A stretch of 64,000 bases of DNA from Pseudomonas oryzicola. Lineage in GTDB: Bacteria > Pseudomonadota > Gammaproteobacteria > Pseudomonadales > Pseudomonadaceae. The stretch is from assembly GCF_014269185.2 (NCBI RefSeq), contig NZ_JABWRZ020000001.1:3001001-3065000 (forward strand), written 5' to 3'. The position numbers and the translations under genes are program-made. A model generated the notes under the pieces. That model saw nothing but the letters and a program-made list of their open reading frames with translations. It had not been told where the DNA came from and ran no database searches. The first letter of the stretch is position 1, and each line of letters begins with the position of its first letter. Shown here piece by piece: positions 52,099-61,185 of this stretch.

Positions 52099-53424
52099 TC
52101 AGCGTATCTGGTGCTTGTGCAGCAACCGATAGAACGTCGGCCGCGAAATGCCCAGCACCCTGGCCGCCACGCTCAGGTTGTCACTGTGCCGGTTGAGCAC
52201 GTCGCATAGCGCCTGGCGCTCGGCCCGGTGCTTGTACTCCTCCAGCGTGCCCAGTGGCGGTTGTGCCGGGTCGAGCGTCTCCAGCCCCAGGTCCTGCGCT
52301 TCGATTTGCCGGCCTTCGGCAAGGACCAGCCCGCGGCGTACCCGGTTGGCCAGCTCACGCACATTACCCGGCCAATCATGCCGGCCCATGGCCGCCAGGG
52401 CGTTGTCGCTGAACGAACGCGGGCGGCGCCCGGTTTCCAGGCTGTAGAACTGGGCAAAGTGGCTGGCCAGCATGGACAAGTCACCATGCCGGTCACGCAG
52501 TGGCGCGGTGACCACCTGCAGGACGTTGAGACGGTAATACAGGTCCTCGCGGAAGCGCCCTTGCTCGATTGCCTTTTCCAGGTCGACGTGGGTAGCCGCC
52601 AGCACCCGCACGTCCACCGGGATCGGCTGGCTGCCGCCCACGCGCTCGATATGCTTTTCCTGCAGAAAGCGCAGCAGGTTGGCCTGCAGCTCCAGCGGCA
52701 AGTCGCCGATTTCGTCGAGAAACAGCGTGCCGCCGTGGGCGGCTTCGATGCGCCCGGTCTTGCGTTGGTGAGCACCGGTGAACGCGCCTTTTTCGTGGCC
52801 GAACAATTCCGACTGGATCAAGTGCTCGGGTATCGCCCCGCAGTTGATGGCGATGAACGGTTGCTCGCTGCGCTGCGACTGGCGATGCAGGGTGCGGGCC
52901 ACCAGTTCCTTGCCGGTGCCACTTTCACCCCGGATCAGCACCGGCGACTCGGTGGGTGCCAGCTTGCCCAGCAGCTTGCGCAGCTCGCGGATCGGGCGGC
53001 TTTCACCCAGCAGCTCGTGGGTGGTTTCCTCGACCTTGCGCACGCCCCTGCCGCGCAGGCGGGCCATGCCGAAGGCACGGCCCAGGGTTACCTGCACCCG
53101 GGATACGTCGAATGGCAGGGTATGGAAGTCGAAAAACCACTCGCAGACAAAATCGCCGACCGCCGGCATGCGCAACTGTTCGGCGCTGAGCACGGCAATC
53201 CATTCGGTATTGCTGCGGGTGATCAGGTCCTTGACCGCATCCGGATGCCTCAGGTGCACAGCCTGCAAGCGTAACAGGCCCACATCGCAAGGCTGATCCA
53301 GCGCGTCCCCAAGCCTGCAGCTGTCCACATCCCAGCCTGCGCTGCGCAGGCCAGGCAACAAGCGATGACAGTCGTCGCAAGGGTCGACGATGAGCAAACG
53401 GCGTTGGGCGGCAGGCTGTTGCAT
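52099..53424 (-). CDS. VpsR-like sigma54-family regulator with a degenerate receiver
   Basis: A 441-residue protein. Residues 1-~120 form a receiver-like domain ([12 protein letters not shown]...) in which the phosphoacceptor Asp is replaced: the strand reads DVGLLRL instead of ending in LLD. The AAA+ domain has GESGTGKE, the GAFTGA loop and [13 protein letters not shown], and the C-terminus is a Fis-type HTH ([20 protein letters not shown]). The plan and the degenerate receiver resemble VpsR of Vibrio and related c-di-GMP-responsive regulators that control exopolysaccharide genes. A c-di-GMP role here is inference. It is divergent, across 342 bp, from a small conserved gene. Confidence 0.8.
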   Translation of the reverse strand: MQQPAAQRRLLIVDPCDDCHRLLPGLRSAGWDVDSCRLGDALDQPCDVGLLRLQAVHLRHPDAVKDLITRSNTEWIAVLSAEQLRMPAVGDFVCEWFFDFHTLPFDVSRVQVTLGRAFGMARLRGRGVRKVEETTHELLGESRPIRELRKLLGKLAPTESPVLIRGESGTGKELVARTLHRQSQRSEQPFIAINCGAIPEHLIQSELFGHEKGAFTGAHQRKTGRIEAAHGGTLFLDEIGDLPLELQANLLRFLQEKHIERVGGSQPIPVDVRVLAATHVDLEKAIEQGRFREDLYYRLNVLQVVTAPLRDRHGDLSMLASHFAQFYSLETGRRPRSFSDNALAAMGRHDWPGNVRELANRVRRGLVLAEGRQIEAQDLGLETLDPAQPPLGTLEEYKHRAERQALCDVLNRHSDNLSVAARVLGISRPTFYRLLHKHQIR

Positions 53425-53766
53425 GACCGATCCTTGGCGCCAGTTTTTGGTTTTGTGAAATAAAACAGCAAGTTGTGGCGCCCGATTAACAGTAGCAACG
53501 AAGTTGACGGTGCCCAGTACCGTCTGTCTGCCGAATCATTTTTTTACAATCCGCCATGGGAATTTTCGCATTTTATCGACATCACATGGCGGCAAGGGTC
53601 GGGATGAAAACCCGCCCCGAAAAATTTTTTACAACCCCTGTGTGACTTGCCCCCGGACATTGAGCATCAGTACACATAACCCCGCGCTGCACTTCGCGAT
53701 CACCGAGGCGACTTCAAAGCAACGCGGACTTCATCTGGATGTTTGGGACCATAGAGAGACCGAACC
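53425..53766. promoter_or_regulatory. AT-rich divergent regulatory region with an inverted repeat
   Basis: This 342-bp gap is much more AT-rich than its flanks. CCGCCATG (53551-53558) is matched by CATGGCGG (53585-53592), and the string TTTTTTACAA followed by TCC or CCC occurs twice (about 53541 and 53627). These look like regulator sites for the neighbouring sigma54-family protein or a DNA-bending region. I saw no gene here. Confidence 0.4.
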
Positions 53767-54033
53767 ATGAATGCCCCGCTCCGTGTCAACGAAGCACTGC
53801 TGATTGCCGACCACGCCTTCGAACCCTTCCAGTGCGTAGCCTGGGATGCCCCCAACGGTACTGGTGAACTGAGCCTGGCAGTGATCGACCGGACCAGCAC
53901 CCGCATCGGCAGCAAGCAAGTGTCGTCGAGCATCTATTCCGACCCGGCCCAGTGGGCCAGCCTGATTGAAGAAGTGCGCGCGGAACTCTGCGAAAAAGGT
54001 TACGACCTGCAACCGTGGTCGATGCCGAAATAA
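53767..54033 (+). CDS. Small conserved hypothetical protein
   Basis: An 88-residue protein starting MNAPLRVNEALLIADHAFEP and ending GYDLQPWSMPK. It has no signal peptide, membrane helix or Cys cluster. The centre alternates strand-forming residues (GELSLAVIDRTS, SKQVSSSIYSD) and ends in an amphipathic helix (ASLIEEVRAELCEKG). Codon use is like the chromosome average. It lies divergent from the VpsR-like regulator and downstream of a long AT-rich region, suggesting that regulator controls it. I do not recognise the family. Confidence 0.7.
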   Translation: MNAPLRVNEALLIADHAFEPFQCVAWDAPNGTGELSLAVIDRTSTRIGSKQVSSSIYSDPAQWASLIEEVRAELCEKGYDLQPWSMPK

Positions 54034-54141
54034 TATAAGCCGGCAAAAACCAAGTGCGTGCTTGCCACGCACTTGTATAACTTCCTCAGTTGCTGTTCTG
54101 GCAACGCTGCTTGTTGCGACATTGTGTCGCGCCGGTACTTT

Positions 54142-55832
54142 TCAGTCCCGGATCTTGAACTGTTGCAAGTGCTGATAATCCGCTTGCAGTTGTTCCGCCA
54201 GACGCTGCGCGCGCCCCAGGCGCACCGGCGCCATTTCCATATCCACCAGCAACGTGGTGCACGGCATCGGCTGTACACCATTGCAATGCTGCAGGCGGCC
54301 ATCGGTAAACACCAGGCAACGCAACGCTTCCTGCGGGTGGGCGCGTTGCCGTACCTGGAGCCAATGCCGGGCCTGTTCCAGTGCGGCAAGCAACGGCGTT
54401 CCGCCACCGGCACCCAAGGCGTGCAGCCACGGCTGCAAGGCGGCCGAAGCCTTCAGGCCGTGACGTTGCCACTGCGGCGTGCGCCCGCTGGCAGTCAGCA
54501 GGGCCAGCCTGGCGCGCTGGCGGTACGCCTGGTCGAACAGTGTCGCCAGCAGCCCCTTGGTTTGCGTCAACGCCTGGTGACGCCGGGTCGAGGCCGAGGC
54601 ATCGACGATGACTAACCACAACTCGGCAGGCCTGGCCTGGCGCAGCTGCCAGCACAGGTCCTGGCGCAGCCGTGGCCGGCCCTTGAGCAAGGTCGGCAGC
54701 CAGGCCACCCGACCGGTGGTGGCAATGCGCGCACGGCCTGCGCGGGTGCCGTCCTGCTTGCCTGCGCCTGCTTTGGCATCCGACCCCTTGGCAGTTGGCT
54801 GGGGGATGCTCAGGGCTTTTTTGCCCAGTTCGGCACCTCGCGGCGGGCGCCGCTGGCGACTGGCTGCGCCGGCAATGCCCCCCAGTCGCCCTGCCCGGCC
54901 TGCTCGCCCGGGGCGCGGGGACCCTGCGGCACAGGCTGCTGTTGAGCCTGCGACGGCGTCGAAGGCGGGTTGGCCTGGGGTGCAACCCGGCGACGATGGC
55001 GCAGGGCGAACTCGGCCACCGCCTCGATATCGGCCTCTTCGATGGCTGCACCGCCGCGCCAGGCGCAGTGCGCGCGCGCAGCCCGCAGCCAGACCAGGTC
55101 GGCGCGCAGGCCATCGACCCCGGCGGCATAGCAGCGCTCGGTGATCCAGGCCAGCGCCTGGTCGTCCAGGGCGATGGCGGCCAGGGCGTGGCGGGCGGCC
55201 TGGCAGCGTTCGCGCAATTGCGCCTGGGCCTGGGCCCATTGCGCGCAGAACGCCTGCGGGTCGCTGTCGAACGCCAGGCGGCGACGAATGATCTGTTGAC
55301 GCGCCGCGGGCTCGGGCAAGCCTTCGAGGGCCACGTTCAGGCCGAAGCGGTCGAGCAGTTGCGGGCGCAGCTCGCCTTCCTCCGGGTTCATGGTGCCGAT
55401 CAATACGAAGCGGGCACTGTGCCGGTGCGAAATGCCGTCACGCTCGACCCGGTTGGTACCGCTGGCCGCCACGTCGAGCAACAGGTCGACCAGGGTGTCG
55501 GGCAGCAGGTTGACCTCGTCGACATACAACACGCCACCATCGGCCTGGGCCAGCACGCCCGGGGAGAACTGCGCCTTGCCCTGCCCGAGCGCGGCATCCA
55601 GGTCGAGCGTGCCGACCAGCCGTTCCTCGCTGGCCCCCAGAGGCAGGGTAACGAACGGCCCCTCCCCCAGCAGGTCGGCAAGGCCACGGGCCAGGGTGCT
55701 CTTGGCCATGCCACGCGGCCCCTCGATCAGCACTCCGCCGATCTTCGGGTCGATGGCCGTCAGGCACAGCGCCAGCTTGAGGTCATCGGCACCGACTACG
55801 GCTGCCAGCGGAAATTGCACGGGTTCACTCAT
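54142..55832 (-). CDS. chlD: ChlI-ChlD fusion of cobaltochelatase made by -1 frameshift
   Basis: If ribosomes slip -1 at 54816-54822, translation continues from the ChlI frame into a downstream frame that ends at 54142, giving about 563 residues: the 339 ChlI residues plus 224 more. The extra part has a von Willebrand A domain with the MIDAS motif DASAS in LVIVDASAS, a following TPLL threonine and a terminal FTDGR, the layout of ChlD/BchD medium subunits. That downstream frame has no credible start codon or ribosome binding site of its own near the vWA domain, and it overlaps the ChlI C-terminus, which supports frameshift expression. The product would partner ChlI and CobN to insert cobalt into the corrin ring. 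Frameshifting of chlD genes has been described for other bacteria; here it is read from sequence only. Confidence 0.75.
54810..55832 (-). CDS. chlI: ChlI/BchI-like AAA+ ATPase subunit of cobaltochelatase
   Basis: A 340-residue AAA+ protein starting MSEPVQFPLAAVVGADDLKLALCL. Walker A is GPRGMAKST and Walker B is GGVLYVDEVNLLPD; the sensor GTMNPEEGELRPQLLDRFGL is present. The C-terminal ~70 residues are a Pro/Gln/Gly-rich linker (for example SQAQQQPVPQGPRAPGEQAGQ) like the linker between the ATPase and vWA parts of ChlD, and the frame stops at TGA (54810-54812) just after the slippery site. It is the zero-frame product. It follows the cobN stop by one base, so cobW, cobN and this gene are one operon. 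The ATPase ring drives metal insertion by CobN. Confidence 0.88.
   Translation of the reverse strand: MSEPVQFPLAAVVGADDLKLALCLTAIDPKIGGVLIEGPRGMAKSTLARGLADLLGEGPFVTLPLGASEERLVGTLDLDAALGQGKAQFSPGVLAQADGGVLYVDEVNLLPDTLVDLLLDVAASGTNRVERDGISHRHSARFVLIGTMNPEEGELRPQLLDRFGLNVALEGLPEPAARQQIIRRRLAFDSDPQAFCAQWAQAQAQLRERCQAARHALAAIALDDQALAWITERCYAAGVDGLRADLVWLRAARAHCAWRGGAAIEEADIEAVAEFALRHRRRVAPQANPPSTPSQAQQQPVPQGPRAPGEQAGQGDWGALPAQPVASGARREVPNWAKKP
54816..54839 (-). other. -1 programmed ribosomal frameshift signal
   Basis: On the minus strand the heptamer A-AAA-AAG (54822-54816) is in the correct phase with the ChlI frame (GCA AAA AAG), identical to the dnaX slippery site. The Shine-Dalgarno-like GAGGTG (54839-54834) lies 11 bases upstream, close to the 10 of dnaX. 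The zero-frame stop comes two codons after the heptamer. A short CCCC/GGGG stem lies about 20 bases downstream. Confidence 0.8.
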
Positions 55833-55833
55833 T

Positions 55834-58800
55834 TCAAGCCTGTTCCTCGCCGTCGAGCAGTTGCTCCTCGAGGGCTTCGCGGTAATCGCCCGGCGCCTGC
55901 CACAGGCCCCGCTGCTGGGCCTCCAGCAGGCGCTCGGTAAGGTCGCGCAAGGCCTCGGGGTTGTGCTCGCGCATGAAGTCGCGAGTCGCCGGATCGAGCA
56001 CATAGGCATCGGCCAGCGACTGGTAATGATGATCGTCGATCAGATGCGTGGTGGCATCGAAGGCAAACAGGTTGTCGACCGTCGCCGCCATCTCGAACGC
56101 GCCCTTGTAGCCATGGCGCTTGACCCCGTCGATCCACTTCGGGTTGAGCGCACGGGCGCGGATCACCCGGTTCAGCTCTTCCTTGAGGGTACGGATGCGT
56201 GGTCGGTCGGCCTGGCTGTGGTCGCCGTGATAGCTGGCCACGGCCGTAGCGGACAAGGTTTCCGACGCCGCCAGCATGCCGCCCTGGAACTGGTAATAGT
56301 CGTTGGAATCGAGCAGGTCGTGCTCGTGGTTGTCCTGGTTCTGCAATACCGCCTGCACCCTGGCCAGCCGCTCGGCGAACTGGGCGCGGGCCGGTGTCCC
56401 GTCGTCGCTGCCGCCGTAGGCATAGCCACCATGGTTGAGGTAGACCTCGGCCAGGTCGTCGCGGCTGTGCCACAGGCGCCCGTCGATGGCGTTCTGTACT
56501 CCGGCGCCGTAGGCCCCGGGTTTGGCGCCGAACACCCGCCAACCGGCCTGGCGCGCGGCCTGCTCGGCATCCAGCCCTTGCGCCTGCAGCGCGGCACGCT
56601 CGCTGCGCACACGGGCAGCCAAGGGGTTGAGATCGTCCGGCTCATCCAGTGCAGCGACTGCCTGCACAGCGGCATCGAACAGGCGGATAAGGTTGCCGAA
56701 GGCATCGCGGAAAAACCCGGAAACGCGCAAGGTCACGTCCACCCGCGGACGGTCGAGCAGGCTCAACGGCAGGATTTCGAAATCGTCGACGCGCTGGCTG
56801 CCGCTGGCCCATACCGGGCGTACGCCCATCAACGCCATGGCCTGGGCGATGTCGTCGCCGCCGGTGCGCATGGTCGCCGTGCCCCATACCGACAGGCCGA
56901 GCTGACGCAGATGGTCGCCGTGGTCCTGCAGGTGGCGTTCGAGGATCAGGTTGGCCGAGGCGAAGCCCAGGCGCCAGGCGGTGGTGGTGGGCAGGTTGCG
57001 CACATCCACGGTATAGAAGTTGCGACCGGTGGGCAGCACATCGAGGCGTCCGCGGCTAGGTGCACCACTGGGTCCGGCAGGCACGAAACGCCCTGCCAGC
57101 GCAGCCAGCAGGCCGCTGATTTCGGCGTTACCGCAGGCGTCCAGGCTGGGTGCCACCGCTTCACGCAGGGCCTGCACCACGTCGTGGACTGGTTGCCATT
57201 CACTCAGGGCAGGTAACTGTGCGGTGCCGCCCAGCGCCTGGTCGATTACCTGCAGCGCCAACAGTTCGAGGCGTTCGCGGGTATCGCCACAGGTGCGCCA
57301 GGGCTCGCTGCTCATGGCCTGCAACTGCTCAGGGCGTGCGCCCTGCCACGGCTGCCCGAGTTCGCAATCGAGCGGGTCGAAACCCGGCACCAGCACCTTG
57401 GCCAGGGCACGCAGCAGGCTGGCATTGCCGCCGCGACCGTCACCACGCTCGACCCGCAACAGCGCCAGCAGGGTATCCAGGCGCAGCCGGCCTTCCGGGG
57501 ACTGGCCGAACACATGCAGGCCATCGCGAATCTGCGATTCCTTCAGGTCACACAGGTAGGTGTCCAGGCGCGGCAGCCACACGGCAGCATCGTCCAGTTG
57601 GCCTTCCAGCTGCAGTTCGCGGTCGATGTGGTTGGCCTTGACCAGTTCGAGAATGTCGCGCTGCAGCTCGCGGGCGCGCCGCGGGTCGAGCAGCTGCGCT
57701 TCGTAGAACTCGTCGGCCAATTGCTCCAGGTGGCGCAACGGGCCATAGGTTTCGGCACGGGTCAGCGGCGGCATCAGGTGGTCGATGATCACTGCCTGGG
57801 TGCGGCGCTTGGCCTGGGCACCCTCGCCCGGGTCGTTGACGATGAACGGGTAGATGTTCGGCAGCGGGCCGAGCAAGGCGTCCGGCCAGCACTGCGCCGA
57901 CAACCCGACGCCCTTGCCGGGCAGCCATTCGAGGTTGCCGTGCTTGCCGACGTGGATCACCGCGTCGGCGGCAAAGGCATGGCGCAGCCAGAAGTGAAAC
58001 GCCAGGTAGCCGTGCGGCGGCACCAGGTCCGGGTCGTGGTACACCGCGCTGGGGTCCACCTGGTAGCCCCGCGCCGGCTGAATGCCGACGAAGGTCAAGC
58101 CAAAGCGCAGGCCGGCCACCATCAGCCGGCCACTGCGGTACATCGGGTCCTGCTGCGGCGGCCCCCAGCGTTCCAGCACGGCCTGGCGGTTGGCCTCTGG
58201 CAGGCGCTCGAAGGCAGCCTGGTAGTCGGCCAGGCTCAGGCTCTGCGCGCAGGGGCGTAGGTCCAGATGGTCGAGGTCGTTGGTCACGCCGCCAAGCAAC
58301 TGGTGGATCAGTTGCGTGCCGCTGCCCGGCAAGTCGGCCAGCGGATAGCCTTCGGCCTGCAGGGCCTTGAGGATGTTCAGCGCGGCCGCTGGCGTGTCCA
58401 GGCCAACGCCGTTGCCAATGCGGCCATCCCGGGTCGGGTAGTTGGCCAGCACCAGGGCCACGCGCTTTTGCGCATTCGGCAGGCGCGCCAGTTCGACCCA
58501 GCGGCGTGCCAGTTCGGCGACAAAGTCCATGCGCTCGGGGTGGGCGCGGTAGCAGACCACGTCGGACTGGCTGCGCTCGCTGCGCCAGGCCATGTCCTTG
58601 AAACTGACCGGGCGGGTGATGATGCGCCCGTCCAGCTCGGGCAAGGCGATGTGCATGGCCAGGTCACGCGCCCCCAGGCCCTGCTCGCTGGCTTCCCAGC
58701 CGGGCTGGTTGTCTTGCGCACAGATGGCCTGCAGCACCGGGATGTCGCGCCGGAACGGGCGCAGGTTGGGGCGTTCGGGGCTGGACAGGGCAAAGCCGGT

Positions 58801-59595
58801 GGTGTTGACCAGCACTTCGGCACCCACCTCGTCCAGCCAGGCTTCGACCTGCTCCAGGCAGGCGCTTTCCTTGAGGCTGGCCACGGCGATCGGCAACGGG
58901 TTGAGCCCGGCGGCCTGCAGGCGCTGGCAGAACACATCGATGAACGCGGTGTTGGCCGCCTGCAGGTGCGAGCGGTAGAACAGCAGTGGCGCCACCGGCT
59001 GTTCGGGATGCCACTGCGGGTACCAGTCCTCCAGCGTGGCGCTGCCCTTGGCCGGGTGATACACGGCGGTGCGCGGCAAAGGCTGCGGCTCGTCCCAGGC
59101 ATAGTCGCGGCCCAGCCACTGGCTGGCCAGGCAGTTGAACAGGTTGATGGCATTGGCCTTGCCGCCCTGGCGCAAGTAGTGCCAGAGGCGCTCGGCCTGC
59201 TCGCCGCTGACACTGCCCAGGCTGGTCAGCTCCGGGTCCGGGCGGTCGTCGCCCGGCACCAGGATCAGTTGCACGCCACGGCCGGCCAGTTCGACCAGTT
59301 GCTCGACGCCATAGCGCCAGTAACCGACGCCACCGTGCAGCGACACCAGGATGACCTTGGCATGGCGCAGTACCTGGTCGACGTACAGGTCGACCGAGGC
59401 ATGGTTCTGTACCTGCATCGGGTTGGCCAGGCGCAGGCTGGGGTAATCCTCGGGCAATTGCTCGGCAGTATCGGCGAGCAATGCCAGGTGCGAATCGCCG
59501 CTGCAGAGAATCACCAGCTCGGCGGGCGTCTGGCCGAGGTCGGCAATGCTGTCATCCGGCACGAAGCCGCCGGGCTGGGTCCGCAGCAGGTGCAT
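55834..59595 (-). CDS. cobN: Cobaltochelatase large subunit
   Basis: A 1253-residue CobN, the corrin-binding subunit that inserts cobalt into hydrogenobyrinic acid a,c-diamide in the aerobic B12 route. It has the family N-terminus (MHLLRTQPGGFVPDDSIADL), the long central region with HGGVGYWRYG, VHVGKHGNLEWLPGKG and LLGPLPNIYPFIVNDPGEG, and the C-terminal GNASLLRALAKVLVPGFDPLDCELG and YHGDHSQADRPRIRTL motifs. Length is standard. It follows cobW by three bases. The partner ATPase and vWA subunits are of ChlI/ChlD type rather than CobS/CobT. The whole operon lies under a cobalamin riboswitch. Confidence 0.94.
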   Translation of the reverse strand: MHLLRTQPGGFVPDDSIADLGQTPAELVILCSGDSHLALLADTAEQLPEDYPSLRLANPMQVQNHASVDLYVDQVLRHAKVILVSLHGGVGYWRYGVEQLVELAGRGVQLILVPGDDRPDPELTSLGSVSGEQAERLWHYLRQGGKANAINLFNCLASQWLGRDYAWDEPQPLPRTAVYHPAKGSATLEDWYPQWHPEQPVAPLLFYRSHLQAANTAFIDVFCQRLQAAGLNPLPIAVASLKESACLEQVEAWLDEVGAEVLVNTTGFALSSPERPNLRPFRRDIPVLQAICAQDNQPGWEASEQGLGARDLAMHIALPELDGRIITRPVSFKDMAWRSERSQSDVVCYRAHPERMDFVAELARRWVELARLPNAQKRVALVLANYPTRDGRIGNGVGLDTPAAALNILKALQAEGYPLADLPGSGTQLIHQLLGGVTNDLDHLDLRPCAQSLSLADYQAAFERLPEANRQAVLERWGPPQQDPMYRSGRLMVAGLRFGLTFVGIQPARGYQVDPSAVYHDPDLVPPHGYLAFHFWLRHAFAADAVIHVGKHGNLEWLPGKGVGLSAQCWPDALLGPLPNIYPFIVNDPGEGAQAKRRTQAVIIDHLMPPLTRAETYGPLRHLEQLADEFYEAQLLDPRRARELQRDILELVKANHIDRELQLEGQLDDAAVWLPRLDTYLCDLKESQIRDGLHVFGQSPEGRLRLDTLLALLRVERGDGRGGNASLLRALAKVLVPGFDPLDCELGQPWQGARPEQLQAMSSEPWRTCGDTRERLELLALQVIDQALGGTAQLPALSEWQPVHDVVQALREAVAPSLDACGNAEISGLLAALAGRFVPAGPSGAPSRGRLDVLPTGRNFYTVDVRNLPTTTAWRLGFASANLILERHLQDHGDHLRQLGLSVWGTATMRTGGDDIAQAMALMGVRPVWASGSQRVDDFEILPLSLLDRPRVDVTLRVSGFFRDAFGNLIRLFDAAVQAVAALDEPDDLNPLAARVRSERAALQAQGLDAEQAARQAGWRVFGAKPGAYGAGVQNAIDGRLWHSRDDLAEVYLNHGGYAYGGSDDGTPARAQFAERLARVQAVLQNQDNHEHDLLDSNDYYQFQGGMLAASETLSATAVASYHGDHSQADRPRIRTLKEELNRVIRARALNPKWIDGVKRHGYKGAFEMAATVDNLFAFDATTHLIDDHHYQSLADAYVLDPATRDFMREHNPEALRDLTERLLEAQQRGLWQAPGDYREALEEQLLDGEEQA

Positions 59596-59598
59596 GGG

Positions 59599-60666
59599 TC
59601 AGGCGCCCAGTGCCTGGCGCAGGCGCGCTTCCAGCTGGGCGGCGTCGAGGTCCTGGCCAATCAGCACCAGGCGGGTGATGCGCGGCTCGTCGGCGCGCCA
59701 GGCGCGGTCGAAGTGCTTGTCGAAACGGGTACCCACGCCTTGCACCAGCAGGCGCATCGGTTTGCCCGGGATGGCAGCGAAGCCTTTGGCGCGCAGGATG
59801 CCGAACTCCACCACCAGCTGGGTCAGGGCATCGAGCAGCAGGCTTTCGTCGGCTTCGGGCAGGTCGATTGAGATGGAGTCGAAGGCGTCGTGGTCATGAT
59901 CGTCATGGTCATCACCGTCATGGTGGGAATCATGGTGGGTACGGCGGCCATCGATGTGCGCCTCGGACTCGGCGCCCACACCCAGCAGCACCTCCAGCGG
60001 CAGCTTGCCGCTGCTGGCCTCGACAACCTTGACCGCCGGAGGCAGTTCTTCGGCCACCTCGGTGCGGACCTTGGCCAGGCCTTCGGCGTCGATCAGGTCG
60101 GCCTTGTTCAGCACCACCAGGTCGGCGCTGGCCAACTGGTCGGCGAACAGTTCGTGCAGTGGCGACTCGTGGTCCAGGTTGGGGTCGAGCTTGCGCTGGG
60201 CATCGACCTGGTCCGGGTAGGCGGCGAAGGTGCCGGCGGCCACCGCAGGGCTGTCGACCACAGTGATCACCGCGTCGACTGTGCAAGCATTGCGGATTTC
60301 CGGCCACTGGAAGGCTTGCACCAGCGGTTTGGGCAGCGCCAGGCCGCTGGTTTCGATGAGGATATGGTCCAGGTCGCCACGGCGTGCCACCAACTCGCGC
60401 ATCACCGGGAAGAACTCTTCCTGCACGGTACAGCACAGGCAGCCGTTGGCCAGTTCGTAGACCCGACCGCTGGCTTCTTCCTCGGTGCAACCGATGCTGC
60501 ACTGCTTGAGGATTTCACCGTCGATGCCCAGTTCGCCGAACTCGTTGACGATTACCGCGATGCGGCGGCCCTGGGCGTTGTCGAGCATGTGGCGCAGCAA
60601 GGTGGTCTTGCCCGAGCCGAGGAAGCCGGTGACGATGGTGACGGGGAGCTTGGCCAGTGTTTTCAT
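59599..60666 (-). CDS. cobW: CobW-type GTPase metallochaperone
   Basis: A 355-residue G3E P-loop GTPase. Walker A is TGFLGSGKTT at residues 13-22, the metal site is NGCLCCTV (GCxxC), and the base-recognition motif is NKAD. A His/Asp-rich stretch (THHDSHHDGDDHDDHDHD) lies in the linker before the C-terminal domain and suits cobalt or zinc buffering. CobW is thought to deliver Co2+ to the CobNST chelatase. The ATG at 60666 is chosen because the sequence upstream is a non-coding leader bearing the riboswitch. It is the first gene of cobW-cobN-chlI/D. Confidence 0.93.
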   Translation of the reverse strand: MKTLAKLPVTIVTGFLGSGKTTLLRHMLDNAQGRRIAVIVNEFGELGIDGEILKQCSIGCTEEEASGRVYELANGCLCCTVQEEFFPVMRELVARRGDLDHILIETSGLALPKPLVQAFQWPEIRNACTVDAVITVVDSPAVAAGTFAAYPDQVDAQRKLDPNLDHESPLHELFADQLASADLVVLNKADLIDAEGLAKVRTEVAEELPPAVKVVEASSGKLPLEVLLGVGAESEAHIDGRRTHHDSHHDGDDHDDHDHDAFDSISIDLPEADESLLLDALTQLVVEFGILRAKGFAAIPGKPMRLLVQGVGTRFDKHFDRAWRADEPRITRLVLIGQDLDAAQLEARLRQALGA

Positions 60667-60781
60667 GTCGCGGTGCCCTTGGCAGAATGGCGCGGGCATG
60701 CAGGACGACAGCCCGCAGGCCAGGCCGGCCGGGCTTGTTCGCCACCGGATCACCCCGCCCGGTTGAAAGTCGAAAACGTGA

Positions 60782-60965
60782 CGAGGCAGGTCTCCTGGCT
60801 CGCACCGTTCCAGCTGCTCGCCAATGCGGCAGGCTGGCAGGATGACGCCTTCCCGCGCGCTGGCGCAGTGGCTGTGTCGATCCGTTGTCGGTGCTTACAG
60901 TTGCGGGGGCAGCCGCGGCTTGTACCGCGTTCCCGTCTTAGCTTCGGCCTCGCCGAAGAACCTCG
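60782..60965 (-). ncRNA. Cobalamin riboswitch upstream of cobW
   Basis: On the minus strand the conserved elements appear in order: GGGAA and GGT (near 60935), the core GCGGCTGCCCCCGCAACTG (60918-60900), GCCACTG (60872-60866), GGGAAGGCG (about 60853-60845) and the B12 box AGCCAGGAGACCTGCC (60800-60785). This is the complete AdoCbl riboswitch signature. It lies about 115 bases before the cobW ATG and should shut the operon off when adenosylcobalamin is plentiful. Confidence 0.95.
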
Positions 60966-61185
60966 AAGTGGCAAGGCTACGCAGTGGTTGGCGGGTGGTC
61001 AACCATTGCCGCTGGGGCTTGCCTCGATATGTTCAGCGCCGGGAGACCGGGCGCTGAAGGACCTCCGGTCAGCAGGGAGTTTCGTGACTGGCCGTTCCCG
61101 ATCTGCCGCGGATGTATTATGGTGGCGTGGTGCGCATATAACAGCAGCCCGAGTGATTGGGCACTTGCAAGACAATGAGGGTGTC

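Noticed and set aside
58267..59871. A 534-residue plus-strand frame over cobN and cobW
   Set aside because: Complement of two recognised genes and without ribosome binding site or motifs.
61080..61130. Sigma70 promoter for ilvE at TATTAT
   Set aside because: The -10-like box is fair, but no convincing -35 lies at the right distance.
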